From Streptomyces sp. XD-27 (GTDB taxonomy: Bacteria; Actinomycetota; Actinomycetes; Streptomycetales; Streptomycetaceae): a DNA stretch of 64,000 bases. Location of the stretch: assembly GCF_030553055.1 (NCBI RefSeq), contig NZ_CP130713.1:620001-684000 (forward strand), in the 5' to 3' direction. Made by a program: the position numbers and the translations under genes. A model generated the notes under the pieces. The model searched no databases. It was given only the letters and a program-made list of their open reading frames with translations, and was not told the origin of the DNA. Shown here piece by piece: positions 16,764 through 26,975 of this stretch (within the stretch, counting starts at the first letter, position 1; each line of letters opens with the position of its first letter).

Positions 16764-19700
16764 CACCCCGACGCGGTGTAGACCGCGGCGTGCACCGTGG
16801 GCGCGCCCCAGGCGAGTTCGCGCAGCAGGCTCAGCGGCCCCTCTTCGGGGTCGATGAGCTTGATGCCGCGCGCCGCGTACGAGCGCATCAGCTCGGGGGT
16901 GACCATGCCGCCGCCGGTCTCGGCCGCCGCCCACGGCCCCCAGTGGACGGTCAGGCCGCGCCGGTCGCCGGTGGACCAGCGGCGGCCCAGCTCCTCCAGC
17001 GCGTCGTTGGCGGCCGCGTAGTCGCTCTGGCCCCGGTTGCCCAGCGCCCCCGCGATGCTGCCGAACAGCACCGCGAACCGGGGCTCGGCGGGGGTGGCGT
17101 CGACCGCGTCCAGCAGGACGCGGGCGCCGTCGACCTTGGTGGCGAACACCCGGCGGAAGGACTCCGCCGACTTCTCGGCGATCAGCTTGTCCTCGATGAC
17201 CCCGGCCGCGTAGACGACGCCGTCGAGCCTGCCGTGCTCGGCGTGGACGGCCTTCACCGCGGCCCGTACCGCTTCGGAGTCGAGGACGTCGACGCAGTGG
17301 TAGCGCGCTTCGCTGCCCAGGTCGCGCAGGGCGGCGAGGGTGGCGCGTACCTCGCGCTCGGCGAGCACGGCCGCCACGCGGCGCTCGATCTGGGCGGGAG
17401 CGGACATGCCGGAGGCGAGGAGGGCGGCGCGCAGCCCGTCCCGGCCCTGCGCGCCGGCGGTCGCCGGGTCCTCGGACTCCGGCGGGACGGGGGTGCGGCC
17501 CATCAGTTCGATGCGGCAGCGGCTGGTGGCGGCCAGCGTGCGGGCGAACCGGGCGGTGATGCCGCGGGCGCCGCCGACCAGCAGGACGACGGAGTCGCGG
17601 TCGAGCCCGGCCGCCGCGGCCTCGGCGGCGCCGTCCCCGGCCGGTCCGGCGCCGGTCGCGCCGAGCGTGCCCAGGCCGGTGGGGGTGAGCCGCAGGGCGC
17701 GCCGGGTGCCGCCGCGGCTGAGGACGACCGGTTCCCGGTCGGTGGCGGCGAGTTCGGCGGCCAGGGTGTCGGCCACGGCCCGCGGGCTTGCGTCGGCCGC
17801 CACCTCCACCAGGGTCGCGGTGAGTTCGGGGTACTCGCGGGCGACGGTGCGGAAGAAGCCGCGCAGTCCGGTGGCCGCGCCCTCGGTCCTGCGGTCCGCG
17901 GCGAGCAGCCGGCGGGGCCCGGTGGCCAGGACCCGCTGGTACAGCTCGAACGTCTCCGGCAGCGGGGGCTCGGCCGCGTCGAGGGCGTCCAGGAACAGGA
18001 CGGCGTCGGCGCTCCCGTCGGGCAGGTCGCCGCCGGTGATCCGCCGGGAGCGCGCACCGGCGGCGGTCAGCCGCTCGGCCACGGCCCGGGCCACCGCGCC
18101 GCTCTCCCCGCCATCCCCGCCGTCGCCGCCACCGAGGATCCACACGGTGGCGCCGGGTGCGACGGTTCCGGTCACGGCGGGCAGCTCGGCCTCGGTGAAC
18201 TCCAGGCGCTGCGGGGGCAGGACCTCGGCGGCGGGCGAACCGGTCGCGGAGGCCGTCCCGGCCCCCGCGGTCGCTGCGGCCGTCCCCGCAACCCCGGCGG
18301 AAGCGATGGAGGCGACGGAAGCGGCGGGGCCGGGCTCGGGATCGGCCGGTCCACCGAGCCGCTCGGCCAGCAGCCCCGCGATCCCCGCGGCCGTACGCGC
18401 CGTACTCAACCCCTCCAGATCGGCACCCGCGTCCACCGGCAGCCCCAACCGCGCCGCCAACTCACCCGCAATCTCAGCCCGCTTGATCGAATCCACACTC
18501 AGATCCGCCTCGAGATCCAAACCCGGCTCGATCATCTCCACCGGATACCCCGTACGCTCCGCCACCACCGACAACACCGAGGCCAGCACGGCCTCGCGGT
18601 CCGGCGCGGCGGGGGTAGTGGGGGGTGCGGCCGGTTCCGGGGCGACGAGGGCCGCGGGGACGGCCGCGGGGATGGCCGGTGCGGCGGTCGCCGCGGGGAC
18701 GACGGGGAGGGCGGGGGCGGCCGGGACGGCGTCCGTTGCACCGAGGTAGCGCAGCAGGACGTCGCGCTGCGCGGCGACCATCTCCCGGCTGGTGCGCAGG
18801 AACTCGGTGATCAGGGCGTCGGGTCCGGACAGCGGTATGCCGTGGGGGGTGGCGTTCTCCGACACGTTCAGCTCCGTGACGACTCGGGCGGGTTGCAGGG
18901 CGTGGGGCGGGATGGTGCCGTCGGCGAGGCGCAGCAGCTGGCCGTCCACGGTCCAGCCGGCGGGCCGTGCCGCCGGGGCGGTCTCCGCGTCGACCGCGTC
19001 GCGGCCCTGGAAGAGCGGACCGGTGCGCAGGTCCACGCCGCTGACCGCGAGCCCGGCGAGGGCGGTGAGGAAGCCGGTCAGCCCGCCCGCGCGGCCGCCG
19101 CCGTCCAGTTGGACCGTGCGGTGCGGGCGGTCGCCGAGCTGCGCCGCGACCAGTCGGCTCAGCACCCGGCCGGGGCCGACCTCGACGAAGGTACGGGCGC
19201 CGGCGGCGTACATCGCCTCGATCTGCTCGGCGAACCGGACCGGCGCGCCGATCTGCGCGGCGAGCCCGGCGCGTATCTCCTGGGGATCGGCCGGATACGG
19301 CTCGGCCGTGCGGTTGGCCCAGACCTCGACGCGGGGCGGGCGCACGGTCAGCGGGTCCAGGCGGCGGGCGAAGGCCTCGCCCGCGCCGGCCACCAAAGGG
19401 CTGTGGAAGGCGCAGGCCACCTGGAGCGGCTTGACCGGGTGGCCGGCGTCGCGCAGTCGGCCGACGGCCGTGGCGACCCGCTCCGTCGGGCCGGATATCA
19501 CCGTCTGCCGGGGCGAGTTGCGGTTCGCGGTGACGACCTCGGTGTCCAGGCCTGCCGACCGCAGGACCTCGTCGACCTGCTCGGGGGTGGCGGTGACGGC
19601 GGCCATCGCGCCGGGGTCGCCCGCGGCGACCTCGGCCAGGATCACCTCGGCGCGTGCGGCGCTGGCGGTGAGTACGTCGTGCGGTGCGAGCGCCCCGGCC

Positions 19701-22700
19701 ACGCCGAGGGCCACGAGCTCGCCGTAGCTGTGCCCGGCGGCCATGTCGGGGTGTACGCCGACCATGGCCAGCAGTTCGGCGGCGGCCAGCTCGACCACGC
19801 CGAGCGCGGGCTGGGCGACGGCGGTGTCGGTGATCCGGGCGAGCTGCTCGGCCTTGGCGGCCTCGTCGAACGCGGCGGGCGGGTAGAGCGTGTCCGCCCA
19901 GCGCGCGCCGAGGTGCAGATAGCGCTGGAGCTCGGGGAAGGCGACGAAGAGGTCGGCGAGCATGCCGGGCCGCTGACTGCCCTGACCGGGGAAGAGGAAC
20001 GCCAGCTTGCCGGGGTCGGCGGGAGCCTGGTCCGCGGCGGCGGATGCGCCGATGCCAGACTCCACGGCGGCGGATGTGCCGATGCCGGTGTCCGCGGCGG
20101 AGCCGGCTGCCTCGCCCGGCTCTTCCCCACGGTCCGCGAAGAGCCCTGCCGCCGGGTCGTGTTCGCCGTCGGCCGCCCGGCGGAGCAGGGCGGGCAGCTC
20201 GGTCAGGCTCGGGGCGACGACCGCGATCCGTACCGGTTCGCCGCGCAGCGCGGCCTGGTCGCCGCGGCGGGCGGCGGTCCGCGCGTAGTCCCGCAGCCGC
20301 CAGGTGCCGCCGCGCTCCACCAGTTCCAGCAGGCCGCGGGCGGCGCGGCGGGCCGCGGCGGCGTCCTGGCCGCGGAAGGTGAGGAGTTCGGCGGGCCAGG
20401 CGTCCAGGGCGTGCGGGGCGGGGGCCTGGTCGTAGGCGCGCAGGACGACATGGAAGTTCGTGCCGCCGAAGCCGAAGGCGCTCACGCCCGCGACCCGTTC
20501 GGCGGGTTCGGCGGCCCACGGGCGGGCGGCGGTGTGGAAGACGAAGGGGCTGCGCTCGGCGTCCCAGGCCGCGTTCGGCTCCCGTACGTGCAGGGTCGGG
20601 GGCTTGATCCCGTGGTGGAGCGCGAGGGTCGTCTTGATCAGCCCGGCCAGCCCGGCGGCGCACTTGGTGTGGCCGATCTGGGACTTCACCGAGCCGATCG
20701 CGCAGGAGCCGGGCGCGGAGCCGGCTTCGGCGAAGACCTCGGTCAGGGTGGCGAGTTCGGTGCGGTCGCCGACGACGGTGCCGGTGCCGTGCGCCTCGAT
20801 GAGGCCGACGTCGGCCGGGGAGACCCCGGCGTTGCGGTACGCGCGGTCCAGCGCGGCGCGCTGCCCTTCGGGCGGGGCGCGGTCAGGCCGAGCGCGCGGC
20901 CGTCGCTGGCGCTGCCGACGCCGTCGATCACGGCGTAGATCCGGTCCCCGTCGCGTTCGGCGTCGGCGAGCCGCTTGAGTACGACGCAGGCCACGCCCTC
21001 GCCGAGCGCGATGCCGTCGGCGGCGGAGTCGAAGGTCGCCGAGCGCCCCGAGGGCGACAGCGCGTGAACGGAGGAGAAGAGCAGATAGTCGTTGATGCCG
21101 TTGTGCAGGTCGGCGCCGCCGCACAGCACCAGGTCACTGGTGCCGGTGGACAGTTCCTTGCAGGCGACGTCGACGGCGGTGAGGGAGGAGGCGCAGGCGG
21201 CGTCGACGGTGTAGTTGGCACCGCCGAGGTCGAGGCGGTTGGCGATCCGTCCGGCGATGACGTTGGCGAGCAGGCCGGGGAAGGAGTCCTCGGTCAGCCG
21301 CGGCAGCTGCGCGTCGAGTGCGGGCGGCAGCTCGCCGATGTAGGCGGGCAAAACGGTGCGCAGGGTGCTGGCGTTGGACAGGTCGCTGCCCGCCTCCGCG
21401 CCGAAGACCACGGAGGTACGGGCGTGGTCGGTGCCGGCCGTGGCGTAGCCGGCGTCGGTCAGGGCGCGCCGGGCGGCCTCCAGCGCGAGGAGCTGGACGG
21501 GTTCGATGGCGGCCAGGGAGGCGGGCGGGATGCCGTACTGGAGGGGGTCGAAGGGTATCTCCGGCAGGAAGCCGCCCCACCGGGACGGGGTCCGCTCGCC
21601 GTCGCCGTCCGGCGCGTAGTAGCGCTCGGTGTCCCAGCGGTGGCCGGGGACCTCGGTGACGCAGTCCTTGCCGGAGAGGATGTTGGCCCAGAAGGCGGAC
21701 AGGTCCTCGGCGCCGGGGAACATGCCGGCCATGCCGACCACCGCGATCCGCAGCGGTGCGGGCGCGGGCTCTTCGGCGGTCCGGTCCAGGCCCAGGCGGG
21801 TGCGGAGTTCACCGGCCCTGGCGCGCAGGTGGCGGGCGGCGCCCTCGCCGACGGACGCGTGGAGCGCGGCGACGGTGGTGGTCCGGTCGCGCAGGACGCA
21901 GACCTCGCCGGCCATGAACATGCCCTCGCCGGCCTGGCGTTCCTCGTCGACCGGGCGCAGTTCGCCGCCGACCCGCTCGATGCCCTTGCTGGCCAGGCGG
22001 AGCCTGCCGACGTTGAACTTCTCCAGCTGCTCCCAGATCTCGCGGTCGGGTACGCCCTGTTCGCGCAGGGTGCTCTTGCGGTCGGCGAAGTCGGCGGTGA
22101 AGGCGCTGTGCGCGCACCGGGTGGCGTGGCCGGGCGCGGTCTCCAGCAGGTCGGTGCGGTCGGCGGCGAGGATCTGGCGCTGGAAGAGCGGCTGGATCGC
22201 GCCGGCGCGTACCGCTTCCTCGGTGAAGAGGTAGCCGGTGCCCATCAGCACGCCGTACGCGACGCCCGCCCGGGTCAGGGGTGCGGCCAGGGCGGCGACC
22301 ATGGCGGAGGACCGCTCGTCGTGCACCCCGCCCGCGAAGAGGACGGTCAGCTCGGCGGCCGCGACGGGCTCGGCGGCCACGAAGTCGAGGAGGACGCCGA
22401 TCTGGGCCTCCCACAGCGGGAAGCTGTTGCGGGGGCCGACGTGGCCGCCGCACTCGGCGCCTTCGAAGATGAACCGGCGGGCTCCGGCGCCGAGGAACTG
22501 CCGCAGCAGGCCGGGGGACGGAACGTGCAGGAACGTGGTGATGCCCGCCGCTTCCAGGGCGGCGGCCTGCGGGGGCCGGCCGCCCGCGATGATGGCGTGG
22601 GTCGGCTTCAGTTCCCGTACGACGTCCAGTTGGGCGGAGCGGATCTCCTCGTCGGCGAAGCCGAGGACGCCGACGCCCCACGGGGCGTCGCCGAGCGCGT

Positions 22701-23775
22701 CGCGGGTGCGCTCCAGCAGGGTGTGGGTCTGCTCCCCGGAGGCGAGCGCCAGGGCGAGGAAGGGCAGCGCGCCCTCGGCGGCCACGGCGGCTGCGAACGC
22801 GGGCTGGTCGCTGACGCGGGTCATCGGGCCCTGGGCGACGGGCAGTGCGGTGCCCAGGGCGCGGGCGCCGGGCGAGCCGGCGCCGAGGGCGGTGGCCGGC
22901 GCGTCGTCCTCGAAGGCCGCCTCGATGGCCGAGCGCAGCCCCTTGACGGCTTCGCCGACCGTGCGCCAGCGGCGGGCGAAGGTGTCGGCGAGGAAGGCGT
23001 CCTGTCCGACCGGCAGGAACTGGGTCCGCAGGTCGTCGCTGCCGATGCGGGCGGCGAACTCCTCGGCACCCTCGGGGAGTTCGGGGGCGCCGGGGCCGCG
23101 CCGACGCAGCACGCGGATGCCGTGGTGGGTGACGGTCTCGGAGCCGTCGAGGCCGGTGAGCGCGGCCGCCACCGCCATCGGCAGACCGGCCTCGTCGTAC
23201 AGGGCGAGCTGGGTGTCGATCACGACGCCCGCGGCGCCTCCGGCGACGGCGGCGGCGGCCGTGTGCGGCCCGATTCCGCCGCATGCCCAGACGGGCAGCG
23301 CGAGCGCCTCTTCGGCGAGAATCCGCTGGAGGAGGACGAAGGTGCTCAAGGGCCCGGCCCGCCCGCCGCTCTCGCTGCCGCGGACGATCAGCCCGGCGGC
23401 CCCGGACTCGGCGGCGCGCAGCGCTTCCTCACGGTCCGTCACCTCCACGAGGACCTGGCGTCCGGGGAACTCCCCGGCCGAGCGGCGGGGGTCCGCGAGG
23501 AGTACCGTGCCGGCCTGTTCGGGCAGTTCGTCGGCGCGCACGGCGCAGCCGGGGCGTATCCGTATGCCGAAAGGCCGCGGCGACCAGCGGCTGGCGCGGT
23601 CGAGCACGTCGGCGAGTTCTCCGGGATCGCCGACGGGCAGTTCCAGCACTCCGAGCGCGCCCGCCCGTGCCGCGGCGGCGGTGAGCCGCGGGGACGGCCG
23701 GTGCACCGGATTGACGGCTATGACGACAGGGAAAAGGGAGGGCTGGGTGGAGCTGCTGGAACCCGGCATCCGCAT
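16760..23775 (-). CDS. PUFA-synthase-like type I PKS, ER-ER-KS-AT-ACP-KR; apparent 1-nt frameshift
   Basis: About 2338 aa once frame is restored. Two consecutive FMN TIM-barrel enoyl reductases of the PfaD/FabK/nitronate-monooxygenase type fill residues ~6-305 and ~308-600 (SESGGRAGP, then AECGGHVGP). KS is ~677-1108 (DAACASS, EAHGTGT, GHTKCAAG). AT is ~1255-1550 (FPGQGSQ, GHSYGE, AFHSP, malonyl-like). One ACP (DLSVDSIKRAEI, Ser ~1759) is followed by KR ~2060-2270 (GGARGI; FGSIAG, SDYAAAN). The KS is broken at 20874-20877: GLTAPRPKG shifts, and one more C gives TAPPPEGQRAALDRAYRNAG. ATG 23775 has GGGAGA at the right distance. It is first in the operon. Confidence 0.88.
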
Positions 23776-23810
23776 GAAGTCTCCCGACTGCACGATCTGC
23801 TGATCGCTGG

Positions 23811-23841
23811 TAGTTAACTGGGCAGTTTTCGCTGCGGTCAA
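23811..23841 (-). promoter_or_regulatory. Probable promoter of the megasynthase operon
   Basis: Reading leftward, TTGACC (23841-23836) is a good -35. Eighteen nt downstream is TTAACT (23817-23812), a plausible -10. It lies about 40-60 bp before the ATG at 23775. The flanking TAGTTA/TAACTA half-sites make an imperfect dyad that could be an operator. No regulator can be assigned. Confidence 0.5.
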
Positions 23842-24308
23842 CTAACTACATCCCGCACCGACTCACTCTCTGTCACCAACTGCGGGTAACCCGCCGGTGA
23901 ACCCGAGCCGTTCCGCCATTGCAAAACGGGGCGTTTCCCACGTCCGCAATCCCGAGACCATGTGGCTGATACGTGCCTGCCATGCCCATGAAACTCTCGG
24001 CACACATCAGAAAACGCATTCTGTGCGCAAGATCACACGCGCAGGGATGATAATTCGACAACTGACTGAATTTGTATCCCCTAACGGCTTCGGCTGCGAA
24101 CTTCGCCCCCACGCTACGGCCAGTGGCGGCCCCGCCACTCGAATATCGACATCGACCCGGTCGAGCTGCCACCGGCCATGAGCGGCTGGTCATTACGTGT
24201 CCGCACTTACCGCTATTAATGGGGCATCAGCAATTTCCCCAAGGGGCGGCGGTTGACGCCTTCCTGGCGCCCCGTCAGGCTGGCAGCCCATGTTCCCGAG
24301 AGGATGGA
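23842..24308. other. Divergent intergenic region, lower GC, no gene seen
   Basis: About 470 bp between the leftward megasynthase operon and the rightward FAD oxidoreductase. Base composition is much less GC-rich than its surroundings. Short reading frames on both strands lack Streptomyces codon bias. It probably carries the divergent promoters; I see no clear RNA gene or terminator. Confidence 0.6.
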
Positions 24309-25691
24309 GTGCCGGTGAGTGACGCGGTGGTGGTCGGCGGCGGGCTGGCGGGGATGCTGGCCGTGGGGGCACTGCTCGACCATGTGGACACGGTCACCGT
24401 CGTCGAACGCGACCGCTACCCGGCCGAGCCCGTCTTCCGCAAGGGCGTGCCCCAGAGTCGGCACCTGCACGTCTTCCTCACCGGCGGCCAGCGCGCCCTG
24501 GAGTCCCTGCTGCCCGGAACGCTCGCGGAACTCGAGGCCGCGGGGGCGCGCCGCCTGGAGGCGCCCCGCGACTTCCTCACCCGCGCCCCGAGCGGCTGGC
24601 AGCGGCGCTACCACGAGGGCCGGCACTCCATGATCAGCTGCACCCGCCCGGTCTTCGACGCCACCGTGCGCGCCCGGGTGCTGGCCGATGCCGCGAAGTC
24701 CCGCACCCGGGTGGCGGTGCTGGAGGGCAGCGAGGCCGTCGGCCTGCTGGGCGGCGCGGACCGGGTCACGGGGATTCGGGTCCGCTCCCGCGACGCCGGG
24801 CGCGCGGAGCGGGAACTGCCCGCCGACCTCGTCGTCGACGCGTCCGGGCGCGGCTCGCGCGCCCCGAGGTGGCTGGCGGAGCTGGGCCGCCGGCCCCCGC
24901 GCGAGGAGGTCGTGGACGCCGGGATCGCCTACACGACGCAGATGTTCCGGCCCGCCGCGCCGCTCGACGCGGGGATCGCGGTCCAGGCCCGGGCCGACTG
25001 CCCGCGGGGCGCGGTCTGGTGCCCCGTGGAGGACGGCAACTGGCTGCTCACCCTGGCCGGGGTGCGCGGCCACCACCCGCCGACCGAGTCCGCCGGCGTC
25101 CTGGACTTCGTGGCCTCCCTCGACGAGCCGCACCTGCGCGACCACGTCCGGGCCGCCGAGGCGGTGGCCCCGGCGTACGGCTTCCGCGACACTTCCAACC
25201 GCCGTCGCCGCTACGAGGCGCCGGGCGGGGTGCCCGACGGCCTCGTCGTGGTCTCCGACGCCGCCTGCACCTTCAATCCGATCTACGGCCAGGGCATGTC
25301 GGTCGCCGCGATGAGCGCCCGCGCCCTGCGTGACATCGCCTCGGCCCGCGATCTGTCGGCGCCCGGCTTCGCCGCGGCGGCCCAGGCGGCCACGGCCCGG
25401 GCCGGCGACACCGCCTGGATGACCGCCGTCGGCGCGGACCGGCCGTACGCCGCGGCCGACGACACCACGCCGCCGGGTCTCCCCGAACGGCTGCGGACCT
25501 GGTACTTCAACCGTCTTGTGGCCCGCGCGGCCATCGACCGCACGGTCGGGGCCGCCTTCCGCGACCTCACGTTCATGACCGCGGGGCCGGGCCGGCTGCT
25601 CGCCCCCTCCGTCGCCCTGCGCACGCTCCTCCTGCCACGCCGGCCCGGTCTCGCGGGCCCGCCCGTACGCCCGCGGAGCACCGTCGGCTGA
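24309..25691 (+). CDS. FAD-dependent oxidoreductase (hydroxylase/reductase fold)
   Basis: 460 aa. The N-terminal dinucleotide fold is [11 protein letters not shown] (residues ~7-17) with the ribose-binding Glu in [10 protein letters not shown] second FAD contact is [20 protein letters not shown] (residues ~317-336), the GD-like motif of the PHBH/geranylgeranyl-reductase superfamily; the usual Gly-Asp is Ser-Asp. Such enzymes hydroxylate or reduce aromatic or polyene substrates. GTG 24309 follows GAGAGG; GTG 24315 is an alternative. It is transcribed divergently from the megasynthases and is the only obvious redox tailoring gene next to them, so modification of their product is a reasonable inference. 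Confidence 0.82.
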   Translation: MPVSDAVVVGGGLAGMLAVGALLDHVDTVTVVERDRYPAEPVFRKGVPQSRHLHVFLTGGQRALESLLPGTLAELEAAGARRLEAPRDFLTRAPSGWQRRYHEGRHSMISCTRPVFDATVRARVLADAAKSRTRVAVLEGSEAVGLLGGADRVTGIRVRSRDAGRAERELPADLVVDASGRGSRAPRWLAELGRRPPREEVVDAGIAYTTQMFRPAAPLDAGIAVQARADCPRGAVWCPVEDGNWLLTLAGVRGHHPPTESAGVLDFVASLDEPHLRDHVRAAEAVAPAYGFRDTSNRRRRYEAPGGVPDGLVVVSDAACTFNPIYGQGMSVAAMSARALRDIASARDLSAPGFAAAAQAATARAGDTAWMTAVGADRPYAAADDTTPPGLPERLRTWYFNRLVARAAIDRTVGAAFRDLTFMTAGPGRLLAPSVALRTLLLPRRPGLAGPPVRPRSTVG

Positions 25692-25720
25692 GTCGGGTCC
25701 GGCGCGGGCGACGGTCCGCG

Positions 25721-25758
25721 CACCCAGGGGCACGGGCGACGGCCCGCGTCCCTGGGTG
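25721..25758 (+). terminator. Two-part hairpin terminator after the FAD oxidoreductase
   Basis: Outer arms CACCCAGGG (25721-25729) and CCCTGGGTG (25750-25758) pair perfectly, and inner arms CGGGC/GCCCG pair inside them. It starts about 30 bp after the stop and is placed to end transcription before the alcohol dehydrogenase. Confidence 0.75.
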
Positions 25759-25839
25759 GTACTGCCAGTCCTAGGCACGCCGGTCCTAGGTCCAAGGGAG
25801 CTCTTGTCCGCCCGGCCCGGCCCCCGCAGGGTTGGGGAA

Positions 25840-26895
25840 ATGAGCCACACCACTGTCGCCGCCTACGCCGCACCCGCACCGAAGGCTCCGCTGGAGCGCA
25901 CCACCATCACTCGCCGTGAGCTCGGCGAGCACGACATCCTGATCGACATCAAGTACGCCGGCATCTGCCACTCCGACATCCACAGCGCACGGGGCGAATG
26001 GGGCGAGGGCGGGCACTTCCCGCTCGTCCCCGGTCACGAGATCGCGGGCGTCGTCTCCGCGGTCGGCTCCTCGGTCACCCGCCACGCGGTCGGCGACCGG
26101 GTCGGCGTGGGCTGCTTCGTGGACTCCTGCCGCCATTGCGAGAACTGCGCGGCCGGCCTGGAGCAGTACTGCACGGGCGAGGGCGGCCTGGTCGGCACGT
26201 ACGGCGCGACCGGGCGGGACGGCGAGCCCACCCAGGGCGGCTACTCCACCCACCTCGTCGTCGACGAGCACTACGCCCTGCGCATCCCGGAGGGTCTCGC
26301 GCTCGACGAGGCCGCCCCGCTGCTCTGCGCCGGGATCACGCTGTACTCGCCGCTCGCCCGCTGGCAGGCGGGCCCCGGCAAGAAGGTCGCCGTCGTGGGC
26401 CTGGGCGGTCTGGGCCACATGGGCGTGAAGATCGCGCACGCGATGGGCGCCGAGGTCACCGTGCTCAGCCAGTCGCTGCGGAAGAAGGACGACGGGCTGC
26501 GGCTCGGCGCGGACCACTACCACGCCACCTCCGACCCGGCCACCTTCGAGGCGCTGGCGGGCACCTTCGACCTGATCGTCAACACCGTCTCCGCCGACCT
26601 GGACCTGAACGCCTACCTCGGTCTCCTCAAGACCGACGGCACCCTGGTGCAGCTCGGCGCGCCGGAGCAGCCGCTGCCCATCGCCCCGTTCGCGCTCATC
26701 ACCCAGCGCAGGTCGTTCGCCGGTTCGATGATCGGCGGCATCGCGGAGACCCAGGAGATGCTGGACTTCTGCGCGGCCCACGGCCTCGGCGCCGACATCG
26801 AGGTCATCCGGGCCGACCAGATCAACGAGGCGTACGAGCGGGTGCTCGCCAGCGATGTGCGCTACCGGTTCGTGATCGACACCGCCACCATCTGA
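25840..26895 (+). CDS. Zinc-dependent NAD(P) alcohol dehydrogenase (cinnamyl-alcohol/YahK-like)
   Basis: 351 aa of the MDR family. Catalytic-zinc ligands are in GICHSDIH and PGHEIAG. The structural-zinc cluster is [20 protein letters not shown]. The nucleotide-binding motif is [13 protein letters not shown]. It resembles AdhC/YahK-like aldehyde reductases that use NADP(H) on aliphatic and aromatic aldehydes. ATG 25840 begins [18 protein letters not shown] lies a few bases before. It is isolated by terminators on both sides (25721-25758 and 26904-26934), so it is probably a single-gene unit and not clearly part of the PKS cluster. Confidence 0.93.
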   Translation: MSHTTVAAYAAPAPKAPLERTTITRRELGEHDILIDIKYAGICHSDIHSARGEWGEGGHFPLVPGHEIAGVVSAVGSSVTRHAVGDRVGVGCFVDSCRHCENCAAGLEQYCTGEGGLVGTYGATGRDGEPTQGGYSTHLVVDEHYALRIPEGLALDEAAPLLCAGITLYSPLARWQAGPGKKVAVVGLGGLGHMGVKIAHAMGAEVTVLSQSLRKKDDGLRLGADHYHATSDPATFEALAGTFDLIVNTVSADLDLNAYLGLLKTDGTLVQLGAPEQPLPIAPFALITQRRSFAGSMIGGIAETQEMLDFCAAHGLGADIEVIRADQINEAYERVLASDVRYRFVIDTATI

Positions 26896-26903
26896 CCGGC
26901 GAA

Positions 26904-26934
26904 GCGGGCCCGGTCCACCCCTGACCGGGCCCGC
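26904..26934. terminator. Bidirectional hairpin terminator
   Basis: GCGGGCCCGGTC (26904-26915) and GACCGGGCCCGC (26923-26934) form a perfect 12-bp stem with a 7-nt loop. It lies between the convergent alcohol dehydrogenase and the P450 at the end of the conservon. Confidence 0.85.
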
Positions 26935-26975
26935 GTCTCATGGCGGCCGGCGGCGCGCCCCGTACGCCGGTCCGG

